Part shown: positions 1 to 13,473 of the stretch, piece after piece
Numbering within the stretch: position 1 is the stretch's first letter
How the letters are laid out: each line of letters begins with the position of its first letter
From: Chrysomallon squamiferum
Lineage: Eukaryota; Mollusca; Gastropoda; Neomphalida; Peltospiridae
Length of the DNA: 64,000 nt
Assembly: GCA_012295275.1 (NCBI GenBank)
Contig: CM022672.1
Span: 17,192,394 to 17,256,393 of the forward strand
Direction of reading: 5' to 3'
Notes under the pieces: model-generated
What the model was told of the DNA's origin: nothing
Seen by the model: only the letters and a program-made list of their open reading frames with translations
Databases searched by the model: none
Translations under genes and position numbers: made by a program

Positions 1-324
1 CTGTGATTCACAGAACATATTATTTCTTATCTCTTGCTGAATAAAAAAAAATAATAATAATAATTCATATATTATAAGTATAAATATTCTTAAACTGTTT
101 AGTATGCCCATAGTTACCTAAATACCTCTAATCTCATTCTCTCTGTCTATCTATCTAATTATCTTATTCACACATACAAAGAACGAGAGATACAAGTCCT
201 GCGTACACAAAAATGTCATAATAGATATTCTCAAAAGAGCAACAAACATCGTCACAAAAAGCCTACCGTAAAACCATTTCTAAAAATACACACGAAATAT
301 AACATGTATATATATATGTATATG

Positions 325-376
<52 letters not shown>

Positions 377-679
377 AAAGATTTGTACTCATGCAGTTAC
401 AGATATGAATTATTGCTTCTAGTACTGCAGCATTTTGAGTAACCAGCTAAGAAATTAATAAACACACGATCATTTTATTTCAGTCTTATTGCAAAGATGT
501 GGGATTGTTTGCGCGCATGCGTCTGTGTGCATGTGTGTGCATATGTTTGCACACATGTGTTCGTATTTCTTTTTTTTTCTTAATATCAAGACCCATCTGT
601 TTATATTAGTTAAAATATTTTTTTAATTCGGCACTTCCCTCTGCATAATACAGCTCATAAAAATACGGATATCATTTCG

Positions 680-960
680 CTTTCATTAGCGGGCGCTCGG
701 TTTTCGAAACGGCGTTCACATAGTCTAACAGAGTTCTCGGCTGGTGCAGCTGCACTCAGCCCGTTGCTCTTATCGATTCAGAAAAACGCGGTGAATAAAT
801 TAAAGAGGGGTCCACTGTTGACGTTCACCACTTGGCCTTGTCGTAACGGATTGCCGGTCGGCGGCAAACATAAAATTCTAACATTTGGATCCATTCCAAG
901 GGCGTTAGATATCAATATATGTCATGCACACACGCAAATGTTTGCACACGCGTTTCACTG
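680..960. other. GC/CpG-rich island of unknown role
   Basis: This block of about 280 bp is far richer in G+C and CpG than the kilobases on either side. It contains an inverted repeat with arms TTGCCG (851-856) and CGGCAA (862-867). A plus-strand frame is open from 764 and reaches a donor-like AATG|GTATGT at 988/989, so it could be a first exon. Its translation matches no family I recognise. Alternatives are a promoter or non-coding first exon, or the remnant of a mobile element whose base composition has not yet decayed. Confidence 0.4.
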
Positions 961-1316
961 GCATAGAAAAGAAATTGCCCCAAGAATGGTATGTAGTATA
1001 TATATGTTAACAAATCATCTGCATATTTTTTGTTTACACTGCTATGAACTTTTTTTTTTTTTTTCGTTGTTTTGTTTTTTTATAACTGGCAAAAGTAGAC
1101 AAGTTTTTAATTACGTGTATTAAAAATGTATTAATCATAAGTTCTGTACTATTTATATTTATGAATAGATAGAAGACAGCTATGCAGTCAGATAGCTATA
1201 TAGGTAAACAGGCAGATGTATAAATAAAAAGAAATACTGACGTTAATTATAAATAGATATGTAGTAAAATATATATATAGAACAAGTGTTTAAAAAGCTA
1301 TATATATATATATATA

Positions 1317-1363
<47 letters not shown>

Positions 1364-2952
1364 CAAGTTTTTAAAAAGCTGCAGTTATAAACAAAAAAGG
1401 CCGCATTAAAATATTATGCTTTATTTATATTTACGATTACGTGCATTGGATATTCAGAATCAAATAATTTAGTGAGAAAACAAACTGTAATTTATATATT
1501 CATTTTTAATACATGAACTAATGTTATCCTAATCACGTAGAAATGTTAACATTTATTTAATGACACACATTAAAATATTTTTAGTACTGGCGGTATTATC
1601 AGTAATAATAATAATAATAATAATAGAATACTGTATGAGAATAATATGTTAATAATAAAACTAATAATCTTTATAATGATAATAAAATTAACATTTCATT
1701 ATTCGATTTGATTTATTTGCATATGATTGACATGACATCGTTAAAATTCAGACTATTTTCAGACGTTCTTTCTTTCTTTCTTTTTTCTTTTCTTCTTTTT
1801 ATAAATCATGGGTATTTTGTTTACCTTTATATGAATTTCTGTATAATCAGGAATTGTATACTAGTTTATAATTACATGTATTAAAAATATATTACTCAAG
1901 AAAACTGTTACCACGGATATTTCTGTACAGACAAACTATTTAGGCAGAAGCAGATGGGTAGGCCTAAGTAGACCGAAAATTAGATAATAATTATAATAAT
2001 AACAATGCCTGTAATATAATATAATATGTTAATAATAAAATTGATGACGATGATGATGATAAAAATTAAGATTTCATTATTCGAATTATTTGTGTCAATT
2101 TATGCCCCTAAATCGTCTTGACTGACTTTGCCGTATTAAAATTATTTTTAAGGTTTTTCTTCTTCTTCTTCCTTATTTTTTTTATTTTTTATTTTTTCTC
2201 TCCGGTTGTTTAATGGATAAGTGTCAGTAAAAACTTTATAATATGTAATAAAGAAAAAGAAAAACCAGTAATTATTTTAGGAAAACGTCTGATGAAGGCC
2301 AGATATTGTGAGTCATTCTGAAATGCTAACATGCTATGAAAACAAGGATTTTATTTTGGAGGGAAGGGTGGCTGCTAGTTGTTTCTTCCCCCTCCCCATC
2401 CACTCCTTATTAATACTGGAAGTACAACAACAAGTAAATTTGTTGTTTGTTTATTTCTTTTAGCGGTTTTTTTTTTTTTTTTTTTTTTTTTGTTTAATGT
2501 AGTTACTTCATCGCGTATGGTAACATTGCAAAAATGGCAGCGTCAAAATATTTTACAACAGTAATATTGTATTGCCGTATTTTATTATTAATAATGACAG
2601 AATAATAAATATATAAATAAATAAATAATTAATAATAATAATAAATAATAATAATAATAATAATAATTAATAATAATAATAATAATAATTTGGAAGTATA
2701 AGGATTATTTTTAGATAATTCATCTCAGCAATTTATTTCAATAGAATTAACAAGACAGTTCAGTACTTAAAGGTTATTAGATTATGTTTCCTTATATAAG
2801 AGAAAAGATATCCGTAGATATATTTTATTTTTATTATATTTTTATTTTTTATTATTACTGTTGTGTTTGTTGTTATTGTTGATGATGATGCTGGTGTTGT
2901 TACTTTCTCTTTCATTCTCGTCTCTATTTATATATCCATCTATCTAGCGAAT

Positions 2953-2954
<2 letters not shown>

Positions 2955-3029
<75 letters not shown>
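2955..3029. repeat. (TC)n microsatellite, about 37 units
   Basis: An uninterrupted TC dinucleotide run of about 75 bases lies about 1.4 kb upstream of the nuclear receptor start codon. On the minus strand it reads (GA)n. The 74-aa open frame across it is only a run of Ser-Leu and is not a gene. Confidence 0.95.
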
Positions 3030-3031
<2 letters not shown>

Positions 3032-3680
3032 CTCATATTAAATGGCTGTTCACCACGCACTGTTGTAGACAGAACCTCATGTTATAACTGAAATCACGTG
3101 AGTTTTACCTCATCTCAAAGAAAAACATGAAGGAATAAGAGCTGATTCTCTGCTGGGTTTCGTTCAGTGTTGATAATGGTAGGTCAGCATTACCTTAGTA
3201 AATTCTCTTGCGTTTTCCTGTTTTCTTCTCTTCCTTTATTATTTTTCTTTCGCACGATTTTTATTTTTGTGTTTTTTCGCTTTCTTTCGGTATATAATTT
3301 TTTCTTTCTTTCTTTTTTCTTTATTTCTGTCTTTATAGTTAGTATTATTTTGCTGTTATTGTTTTGATTTTAAATTGTAGGGTTTGTTTGTTTTGTTTTT
3401 GTCTATTTATTATTTTATTTTATTTTATTTTTTTTTTTTTATTTTTTTTTTTTTTTTGATTTTGATTTTGATTTGATTTGATTTGATATGATTTTAGTTT
3501 AGTTTAATTTTTTTTGAGGGGGGCTTTTGTTGGTGTTGTTAATGTTGTTTTTTGGGCAGTTTTTTGTTTGCTTGTTTTTTGTTTTGTTTGTTTGTTGTTG
3601 TTTTTTTGAGTGTATATAAATTGTGTATTAACATTATTGACATTATGAAGGTAGAAATGCCGATTTTATTGTTTATAAGA

Positions 3681-3681
<1 letters not shown>

Positions 3682-3729
<48 letters not shown>
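3682..3729. repeat. (GT)n microsatellite
   Basis: A run of alternating GT covers about 48 bases in the region upstream of the nuclear receptor gene. Confidence 0.95.
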
Positions 3730-4410
3730 GATTGGAATAACTACTTATTGTCTTAAGATATCAGCTGCAGAGGTAAGAATGCAGGATAAAGCTGATATCT
3801 AAAGGACTAATGAAAACTATTTTCAAAACGGTTTTTTTAAAATCTAAAACAACAATGAAACACTAAAGAAGTAATTTTTAACAGTATATAGATTAATAAA
3901 TAAGTAGTGGTGAACTTGTCGATTTAAACAATTAACGATCTAGTGAATTTGATTAAATAAATAAATTATTAAATTTAAATATTTTTTTCTAATAACTAAA
4001 TAAATAAAAAGAAAATATCAAAATAAGCATGAAATGACATAAAAAGCATCTCATTTTTCTCCACCTCCTCACTGTAGATCCTGTTATTAGTTGAAACATA
4101 ATTAGGTAATCTATCAATTCAGACATTATTATTTCTATTTTTATAATAATAACAATAATAATAACTACATATTACATCGTTCTTCAAATTCTTATTCAAT
4201 CGGTAATAATTATTTTGTTTTGAACTACAAACACTGACCCGGATCATTTTTTTCAGCATGTTAAGATGTACTTTTAGATTGCCCGACTATTTATGTATTA
4301 TCAAACAACCTTGTCGATAAGGGGGTCAATTTACTGGTTACTCGGTCAATTTATTCTATCAATAAGCTTTTCGTAACAAATCCAATGAAATCAGTTAATT
4401 TATTTCTGTC

Positions 4411-4429
4411 GTCCAAAATGGCCGACGAA
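4411..4429 (+). promoter_or_regulatory. TISU/YY1-like initiation context
   Basis: The start codon lies in CAAAATGGCCGAC, close to the TISU element (SAASATGGCGGC), which in animals combines a translation start for very short 5' leaders with a YY1 site. It differs from the consensus at the last bases. The short first coding exon fits this idea, but the transcription start is not visible directly. Confidence 0.35.
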
Positions 4430-4927
4430 GTGGAGGTGAGTGTTATTGGCATTTGTTTCAGCAGTTATTGAAATCATTTAAAAGATACACTTCATAATTT
4501 GTTGACGACATTTTATATATTCAGTCTCTATTTCGAATGTTTATCGTTTTTGTGGATATTTTGTTTTAAAAAGTTAGAGTTATGGCCCTGTTTGGAAGGC
4601 AGTGAATAATTGTGTCACACCTTTCAGCTGGTTTACTGGATAATCTGTGTATTGTGACATGTCAGTACTATTCATTATCTGTTGATACAGGTTGTTTACA
4701 GAATGCAGGCATGTTGCTAAGTTACATACCAGTTTCTAAATAACGATGAATTTATTTGTTATAGTAAATTATTTTTCATAAATCAAAATCAGAAAATGGG
4801 ACTTACGACGCCCAGTAAATAATCGGGTCAAGGAGATGTTTTTTACTTTTTGGCAGTTATTAGTTGTTTACTTTTTAAATATCTTTTATTCATTTAATTT
4901 TTTTAAATTTTATTATTATTATTAAAA

Positions 4928-4965
<38 letters not shown>

Positions 4966-5399
4966 GTTTTTATTTTACATTAATTAGGCCTATATTTCAT
5001 TTTAACTTTTTAGTCTGTTTATTATATTTTTTTATTTTTTTTTTTTTTTTTTTATATTAATATTTTTATTTTGTGCCTGCTTTAAAATTGCTTTCACCCT
5101 AAATTTTTATGTAACTTGATGTTTTGTTTAGTAAGATTTTTGGTTTTTGTTTATTTGTTTTGGGGCGGCTGTTTTTTTTTTCGGTGGTGGTGTTTTTTTG
5201 ATGTTTTTGTTGTTTTCTTAAAATGTAAATTTGTTGTATATATATATATATATAGTAGAATGGTGCAGTGGGTATTGATTAGAGGTCTAGGATGCAGTTT
5301 TCGGCAAAAGTGTCGGGAACAAAACAATACATTTGCCTTACTATGGCTGGAGGACTGTTGTTTTGATTTGATTTGATTGATTGATTGAATTATTATTCC

Positions 5400-5446
<47 letters not shown>

Positions 5447-8400
5447 AAAATTGTTAAGTAATATAAGAACTGATTATAAATTAAAAACCCATCCTAAATA
5501 ATTAACTAATATTTTAGAATATTAACAAAACATTGACAGTAACTAGAATAAAATAAAAACATCTTCCAAAAAACTAATTACAGTACCATTACCCACACAA
5601 ACATACACACACATTTATTATTTTTGTAAAAGAAAAGTTTATTTCTAAGCTTTATGGGAAACGATACAATAAAACTAAGAAATTTGCAAGCTTCTGATTC
5701 ATTATTTCAAAAAATGAATGTTTATTTTTTTATTTTTTTAATATATATATATATATATCTTTCTGGAATGCTAAATATTTTATCATTATTTAAACAGAAA
5801 TTATTTTCTTTAATGACATTTTACCATGCAGTTGGGTTGTTTCCTAATTAATGTTACAGGCATAATACATTTAAAATGTATCTTTCCAGACAATAAAAGA
5901 AAAAAGTCAACATAAATAGAAAATTTAAATGAGTTAATAATATTAGTGAATTGAATATGTTCGTTTACAGTTAATATGTCTAAACATATCAATAAATGGA
6001 CCCACATACATTATGTATGTATAAATGATAGGGTAAGTGTCATAGTAACAGTAATTCTTTATTTTACATAATAGTTTTCTTTTTCATTTTTTTTTTTTTT
6101 TTTTTTTCATTTTTTGATAAGATTATTGCTTCATATTGTTTCCATATAATTTAAATAATTAAATAAATTGTTAATGTAATATTCAGGGAAAATATTATTT
6201 TTTGACTAAGTTATAAGGTCAACCTGGTTATTATTATTTAAAAAAAAAAAAAAAAAAAAAAAAAGTGTTATTTCTATGTTAACATATATTAACATTAAAG
6301 GGTGATGGGAACAGACAGTTTAATTTTATTTTGCATACTTCCAAATTGTATTGGTGTTTATCTTGTAAAGATTTTTTATTCATTTAGTTTTTAATTTTTA
6401 AAATCATTTTTATTGTTTTACTTATTTATTTCATTTTTTATTTTGAAAATGAAAAGTTTACCTTTACTGATAGAAGTATTAAATCTCTAGTTTAGTCCTG
6501 GTAATAAACCAAAGGTATTTTTCAAAACGACAAAATTAATAAATAAAATGTCAGCATCTAACATTTCTAGATTCGTATATTGTCAATCTAGGTATCAGTT
6601 TTGTAAATCAATTTTTAATGAAAATAAATTTCTATGTTTTAAAATTTTTAAAATTAGTTAAATATTTAATTTTAATTCAATATAGTGATAGCTATTGATA
6701 GTGTAAAATTCTATTAAGTTGTATCAAAATGCTAATCAGCAGAATATTCATCAACACTTTGTAAAGAGGAGTTGTATAACAGAATTCATTGCTTGGTACT
6801 TTAGACAAAGTGGACCAATGAAACATCAACTGACACAAAGTCTCAGAGTGACATTTCTTTATTTAGACCAAGTTTCGTTAACATGGAATAATATCAAGTG
6901 TTACATTACAGTCTAGGTAGTAGAAAGGACATTAAGAAAATAATGCTTAAAATATTGTCTGACCCATAACTTGTTTTAATAAGTATGTTTTCTAACGGTG
7001 GGGAAAAAAAAAGCTAGTTATCATTTCACCAAGCAGTAGAAAATAGTTGCCTGGTATTGATCATGTGTGTCTTCGTGCTTTAAGTAAATACTGTACCACT
7101 GTGTTACAACAAACTTTTTTCAGCATGAATTTAAAATATGCTTTTTTTTTTCTTCAACATTTGACTGATGTCAAATTTTACTGTATAAACTTCCATAGTG
7201 GGAGATAAAAGTTTAATATGATTACATAATATTATCTACTGAATAACGTTTTTATTTCCTCCCACATATTAATATTACTTTTTACCTGAAATTTTGTGTT
7301 ATAAGTGCACGTTATTTCCATAGACAGAGGATACATTATTACTGTCTTTGATAAATCATTGAAAATAGTGGCTGTGTGGGAAGTGGAACAGGGTGTTTTA
7401 CTTGTGCACAAGTGTCATACAAACATCATGTTTAATGTTCGTGTTTTTGTTTCCCAGGACATTACTACTAGCAACAAGAGTTCAATGTCCGAACTCACCT
7501 TGCTGGAGTCCACTTCGGTCAGCTCTGCTGAGCAGTCGTATCCTGAAGAAAGTCCAGATCCCATGAGGAAGCGTCTGAAACTAAAAGATGAGAAAATCTG
7601 TGGTGTTTGTGGAGACAAAGCTCTGGGTTATAATTTCAATGCTATCACTTGTGAATCATGCAAAGCATTTTTCAGAAGGAACGCATTAAAGCAGAAGGTA
7701 ATATTCTTTCCTTTTTCCCCATTTTTTTCCTTTTTTTCAAAATATTTTTTTAATCTCTTGAAGTTGGAAGGAATGTGATATATAGACCAAATATATTTTT
7801 TGTTTTGTTTTTCTAACTGATGAAATGTTACTTAATTTGCAGCAGAGTATTATTTCAAAACATCATTAATATTTGTAAACTTGTATTTTCTATGTTGTAA
7901 ATTAATTGCCATATCTGATATACCTTAAACATTTTGTATTATATATAACCAAAGTCATTAGTTTGCATAAAAAATGCCATCATATATGTTACTTAATGGT
8001 TTTCTGAAGCTGACAACCATAGTATAAAATTTTACATTTGTTAACTGGGTTTGTATTTGTATTGGGCTTTCTTGAAATTGTATCAATATACTATGTATTT
8101 GAATTATATGATTTCATGTAACAAGCTGAACATTTCTTTACAATGGATTCATTCAGATATGTATAAAAATCTATATTTTTACCTAATTATATGTTTATAT
8201 TTTTTTTGAATTTAAATAATATGTATCACATATCAGTCTTTCAATTTACATTTCAATGCATATGTGTTTATGAATGCTTTTGAAGGTAGGAATAAATTGA
8301 ACTGAAACATCTGTTTAAAATTTTTGCATATAACTCTCTACAATATTGAGATTTTTATACTTCAGAACATGAAATGTCTCTTTTCTGGCGATTGCGTTAT

Positions 8401-11128
8401 TGATACAAGAACACGACGGTTTTGTCCATACTGCAGATTAAAACGCTGTTTTCAGATTGGAATGAAAAAGGACATGATACTTGGTAAGTGCTGATTACAT
8501 CCTCACCTGTGGTATTAGTAGCATTTATGGTCAAACATTAACATTATTAGTTTGAAAATATCTCCTGATAATGAGTGTTTTTTTGCAAAAAATAGACATT
8601 AGAACTTTGAATATTAATGTGCATACCATTTTAATATTTTAAGGAATACCTTTTGAGACACAGTTTATTACCTAAACTAGGCATATTTGAAAACTTCAGT
8701 TTATGTATATAAATTATCTGAATATTTTTAAAAGATGTTAGGATCTAGTCATTTCCATATCAGCAAACAGTTAACGAATGGAGAAGTGAATATCTGGGAA
8801 TAGTTTTTGTGACATGATTATTATGTGCCAGATAAATGGTTATCACATATTATGATAATAATTTCTTAAGAATTAGCAGCAAGGAATCTTTTTTAGACCT
8901 GCACATATGGATTTTGAATAACGCAACATCTGGAAATGACTGGAACAATGTATTCAGAGGATAGTTTCTGCACACCACTATGCCAGCTGTTTAACCACTG
9001 AACCAAGCTTTTGGCTATCAAATCTGGTTTTGTTTACCAACAATGTTGTCTCAATTATAAAAATAGGGTTTGGGAAAAAATATTTTTAGCAAAAGAGCAA
9101 CATGACATTGTAATCAAACAACATTGAAATAATCAATATCAGTGAATTATTCTTTACATCTTTTTCTCCTTCCTTGTCACTTGATTACATTTACACTGGG
9201 AAGACTTTTCTGTGTTAGTTCATTTTACAGCCAATACTTTTCATTCTTGCAGTTTTACTTGTTTGGCTTCTTTCAATCGACTAGTTCTGAAAAACAAATT
9301 AGTTTTTTGTATAATCACTGTTTTATGTATTCTTTCTAAGATAGTAGGAATGCTTCTTTTCTTTATGCTGAAGGAATAGACAAAATGTGAGAAAAAAAAG
9401 TTAAGTAACAAAAAAGGTCTGAATATGGATGCTCATTGTCATAAGAAAGAAAAAATATTTTTTCTAAGATCTTTTGTGACAACGTTAAAAACTTTTTTTA
9501 GAATGCTGATAGAATATTATGATTCTCAGATTGATGCCGATATTATAATTTAAATTTCAACTGCTTTAGAAATGAGCCTTTATGTTAATTGATGTAAACT
9601 GATAATTGTCAGGTTTTAGTGACAAATGTATTACTGAATTTTCAACAATTGATTGATAAAACTATTTGTTACATAAAACATCAGCTGAAAACATAAAATA
9701 ACAAACAAAAAAAATGCCTGAATTCTGATTTTTAAATAATGAGGTCATATAAGTATAAGAGGTCATATAAGTACAGTATTATATGCAAATAAATCCTGAT
9801 TAAAATACTAAACATGATTGTTCAAACAAAAAGGACAAAAAACTTGTAACAAATATGTCATTTACTTCTGTTTTATGTTATTTAATTTAGTAACAGATGC
9901 TTAAATTTTTTTATGAATTAACATTTATTACTTTTTTATATTACCATCCTACACAGAAATTGATGGCAAATCAAGGGAGAGGCAGTAGGTTTATGATCAA
10001 CATAATAAAAAGTTAACCATGAAAATTAAAATGCCATATGCATTTGTTGTCATTAAGTATTAGTCTGTTTCAGTGTTGGATGTAAATGTAGATAATTTTC
10101 ATTACTGCTACATTCTGAAAGGATTTTCTGTTCAAATTATCTGTATTATTTGGCTTGTTGTAGATGACCAAGAGAAGAAGGCAAGAATGGCAAAAGTGTT
10201 AGAAAACCGTGTGAAAAGACAAATTCCTATGAACACAATGGTGATAAAAGAGGAACCCCAAGATCCAGAAATGCCAAAAGTTGAATCCTCATGTATTTAT
10301 TCTCCACCAATGGAGCAGGACATGGATGAGTCTTCAGTTGATAGTAAACCATCAAGTGCATCTAACCTGGGAAAACCTTTCCGCCCCATTCCCAAGGAAG
10401 AAAGATCCACAGATCCAAGCCTTTACAGACGCTTAACACCCAGTGAAGCCAAACTGGTTGATGAAGTTGGAAATATGTATTCGACAACTGTAGGAAGTTT
10501 CATCATGATGCCTGAAGATGTCCTCAAACCTGATACCTATAAAAGTGTTACTGCTTTAGTGAACCACTCAGAGATTGCTGTGAGAAGAATTATTAAATTT
10601 GTCAAAAGGCTTGAAGACTTTCGCAGACTCTCCCAAGAAGACCAGATTAGTGCTCTTAAGGCTTCTGTGCTCAATGCTCTTGTTATTCGATCAGCTTTCT
10701 TTTATATTCTTGACCGAGATGCCTGGCTTACAGCCAAGGGAGAAATTTCCACAAATATTCTGAAGCAAGCCACAGGCTATTTTGAACTACATGACTCTCA
10801 CATCAAATACTGTCATGCAATGAAGAACATCATGCAAGATGACAGTGTCCTCTTTGCTCTTGCTCTCATCATTGCACTGTTCAATCCAAATGCAAACGGA
10901 ATCAAAGAACGTCAATTGATGGCTGACATACAGGACAAATATGTGATTCTTCTGAAGCACTATCTTGAGTCTGAAATGTCATATGAACATTCAAGAGAGT
11001 ATTTTGTGGCCGTCCTGGCAAAACTGAATGAACTGCGCACTATAAGTGATGATCATGCTAAGGTACTGCTTCAGGTAAATCCACATTCTATTGAGCCTCT
11101 TTTGCTGGAAATTTTCAACTTAAAATAG
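4418..11128 (+). CDS. HR96: Nuclear hormone receptor, NR1J/HR96-DAF-12 type
   Basis: A ligand-regulated transcription factor of the NR1I/J group (insect HR96, nematode DAF-12/NHR-8, vertebrate VDR/PXR), expected in the nucleus at direct-repeat response elements. Coding exons are 4418-4435, 7458-7697, 8366-8483 and 10164-11128; phases join cleanly to give 446 aa. Residues 54-74 hold the first zinc finger (Cys 54, 57, 71, 74) with P-box [10 protein letters not shown]. The ESCKA form is typical of HR96/DAF-12 rather than VDR (EGCKG). The second finger uses Cys 90, 96, 106 and 109. A hinge follows with VIKEEP at 152-157, a sumoylation-type motif. The ligand-binding domain runs from about residue 190 to the end and closes with an AF-2 helix, [10 protein letters not shown] (437-446). 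The first coding exon holds only MADEVE and is followed by a 3.0-kb intron. The start is chosen from its position before a consensus donor and its CAAAATGGCC context. The ligand cannot be inferred; members bind sterols, fatty acids or xenobiotics. Confidence 0.93.
7894..7938 (+). repeat. 45-bp dispersed repeat, copy 1
   Basis: This segment in intron 2 of the nuclear receptor gene matches 13429-13473 at 43 of 45 positions in the same orientation. The match is not low-complexity and ends abruptly on both sides, as expected for a fragment of an interspersed element. Confidence 0.7.
8895..9012 (-). repeat. Possible tRNA-derived SINE remnant
   Basis: On the minus strand TGGTTCAGTGGTTAAA (around 8995-9012) resembles a tRNA D-arm/pol III A box. 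About 80 bases further on, TTATTCAAAATCC (around 8910-8922) resembles a decayed B box (GGTTCAAATCC). Spacing suits a tRNA-related SINE head. No clear tail or target-site duplication was found, so this is a tentative call. It lies in intron 3 of the nuclear receptor gene. Confidence 0.35.
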
Positions 11129-13428
11129 ACATTGTAAACAATAAAGAAGCAATTAACAGATGGGGGAGACAATAATTAATGGATTTTAACACACTGTATC
11201 TTTTGACAAGTAAACAGACAGGAAAAAAATAATTTACAGTGTCATTGAGCTTAACGTGTACAACAAAAAAAAAGAAACAATAATATTACATATTCATCTT
11301 TAAGCAAAGATCTGGTTCACACGTTGATCCATGATAAATACTTTTTGTGCATGTGAGCTTATTACTTTATTGTTGATATTCTGTAGAGAAACACTTAGAA
11401 TATGAAATACTGCACAAAAATTATTCAGAGTCTAATGTTTAAAATTGATAGGTAAAGTGATTTACACTGGCCAGGTGTAATTTTCAGAGATGATAATTTA
11501 AAATACATATATATATATATATATAGATATGTATATATTTGTTGTATTTTGTGGCAGAAATTCTGGTGCACTGTTGTTTTGTTGGTTAGTGGTTATTTCA
11601 GTTTATGCCTGTGCAATGCACACATAATGTACCTCTGGATGGGAATGTTGCATTGCACATTTAGTGCCTTAATCAGTTTGGCTTGTTAGAATGTCTATTA
11701 TGCACATAATTATTGTTTGTTAAGAATAACTTTTTATTACATTTTTACTGGTTAATCATGAAAACACATGATCATAGATTTATATTGTAAATCACACATG
11801 CCTTTGTCAGTGTGTATAATGTTCAATGAAAAATAAATATGGGAAATTAAAAGCAGATAATGTAAGGCAGCAGTCATATAATTTGTGAAGTATCTGTACC
11901 TATAGCTGCAGAATGAAATACCGGTATATATATGTACATACATATATAGATAGTAATATTTTTAATAGTTGTCTTAGAGCACAGTTTAAATTAAATATAT
12001 ATATCATCATTGAAAGTTATGCATGACAAAGTTAATATTTAAACATTAGTTGTGATAATATTGCATATTGTTTTTATCTCCTTTTCTTAGTGCTATTTAT
12101 AAATATATTTATGGAGGGGTGTTCATGTATTTCGTTCTTGTTTTTTTTTTTTTTGCTTTTGGGGTTTTCTGTTTGTTTTTTAAATTATTTTATTCTTTTT
12201 TTAGATTTTTGGATTATGAATTAAAATGTTTTTGAATAAGCTTCTGAAACAGGTTGTGAAGTTGTAGATTTATTAAGAGACACACACACACATACACACA
12301 CACACACACACAATGTACATTTACAGACACATCATAAATGCATGCATACATAACTGCATACATTATCATAATGATTATATTAAATATTAGTGCTCTGAAT
12401 TTATCAGGAATGCCTAAATCGATAGATTCACAGTTTCCAACATTTCTATGGTCATTTAAACCCTTTTTTTTAATTTTAAAAATCTAATTTTCTTTCTTTA
12501 TTTATCTATTTAAAAGGCTGGTGTGCTTTTAGTTTTTAATTTTTTGTATTGCTTTTTTTAGTTTTGAATTTTATTTTCTATATCTAATAATTGTTTTAAT
12601 TAATTCAGTAGTTTATAAGAGAAGCTGTAGATTTAAAATAGGAATTTTAACAGCACTAAGCAGTGTTCAGTTGTTTAATTTTTTATTGTTTTTGGGGGAA
12701 GGGTTTGTTTTTTTTGTTGTTATTGTTTGGGTTTTTTTGGTCCCTAAGTATATAATGTTCCTAATTTCTCTGAGTGCTTTAAAAATAATTATGTTTACAT
12801 TCCACTAAAAAAAATATATGTATATATATTTCACTTGAAATACAGTTTCTCTGATATCTCACAGAACAGGACAAAAAATCTGCAATAGCAAAATTACTGG
12901 AGTTGTTTAGACATCAGTCTGACATTTTGGAATGTTAGTCCTTCACAATGGCATGGGAACTAAATACATAATTGAAGAGTGTTTGACAAAGGTGTGCTGT
13001 AATTTATTACAGTAAGATGTCACACAAGCAACTTTTTTTGTGAATAGCAAGATAATCGAGCATTGCAAGGCTTAATTATTGTTATTTATTATTAAATATA
13101 CTATTTGTATGTAAACAAAACAAGTATTTAATTTTAAAAAAATGACTAAAGTAAAAATTTCTGTTTGTCAGTGTTTTTTTAATAAACTAAGTAGTCATTA
13201 ATTGTAGTTTTATTAATGAATATAAAACAGGTAATATATATAACAGCACCACATGTTGTGTTATTTTAGTTTTAATAGTTACTATATTCTGAATTCATCA
13301 GTGTGGATATAGTTTGTCTATTTTTCATGATTTTTATTTTTTATTTTTTTTTTATTAATAATAAACTCAGTTTTTGTTTTTATGTATATATAATGATATT
13401 AGAATTTTACACTTCACCCACTTTCGGT

Positions 13429-13473
13429 GTTGTAAATTAAGTGCCATATCTGATATACCTGAAACATTTTGTA
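13429..13473 (+). repeat. 45-bp dispersed repeat, copy 2
   Basis: This is the second copy of the segment at 7894-7938, with two mismatches and the same orientation. It lies about 2.3 kb downstream of the nuclear receptor stop codon. Confidence 0.7.

Larger units (their letters stand above)
1..4417. other. Repeat-rich intergenic/upstream region
   Basis: No supportable coding gene is seen on either strand. The stretch is AT-rich and dominated by simple repeats: (TA/TATG)n at about 305-373, (TA)n at about 1300-1358, a T run at about 2467-2491, (AAT)n at about 2630-2690, (TC)n at 2955-3029, T-rich sequence at 3400-3500 and (GT)n at 3682-3729. Open frames here translate homopolymer and dinucleotide runs. 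The one non-repetitive, CpG-containing island is at about 680-960 and is listed separately. The last few hundred bases should hold the promoter of the downstream nuclear receptor gene. Confidence 0.7.

Noticed and set aside
764-1123. 119-aa open frame in the GC-rich island
   Set aside because: The second half is translated T-run and microsatellite sequence, and the first half matches no family. Kept only as an unexplained island.
5259-5320. TGGTGCAGTGGGTA resembling a tRNA A box
   Set aside because: No B box at a suitable distance, so not called as a SINE or tRNA.
6241-6264. Long A and T runs (here and at many other places) as retroposon tails
   Set aside because: No adjoining retroposed sequence or target-site duplication could be seen; homopolymer runs are common throughout this AT-rich DNA.
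7458-11128. Identification as vertebrate-type vitamin D receptor or PXR
   Set aside because: The P-box is ESCKA rather than EGCKG, which is the HR96/DAF-12 (NR1J) signature.
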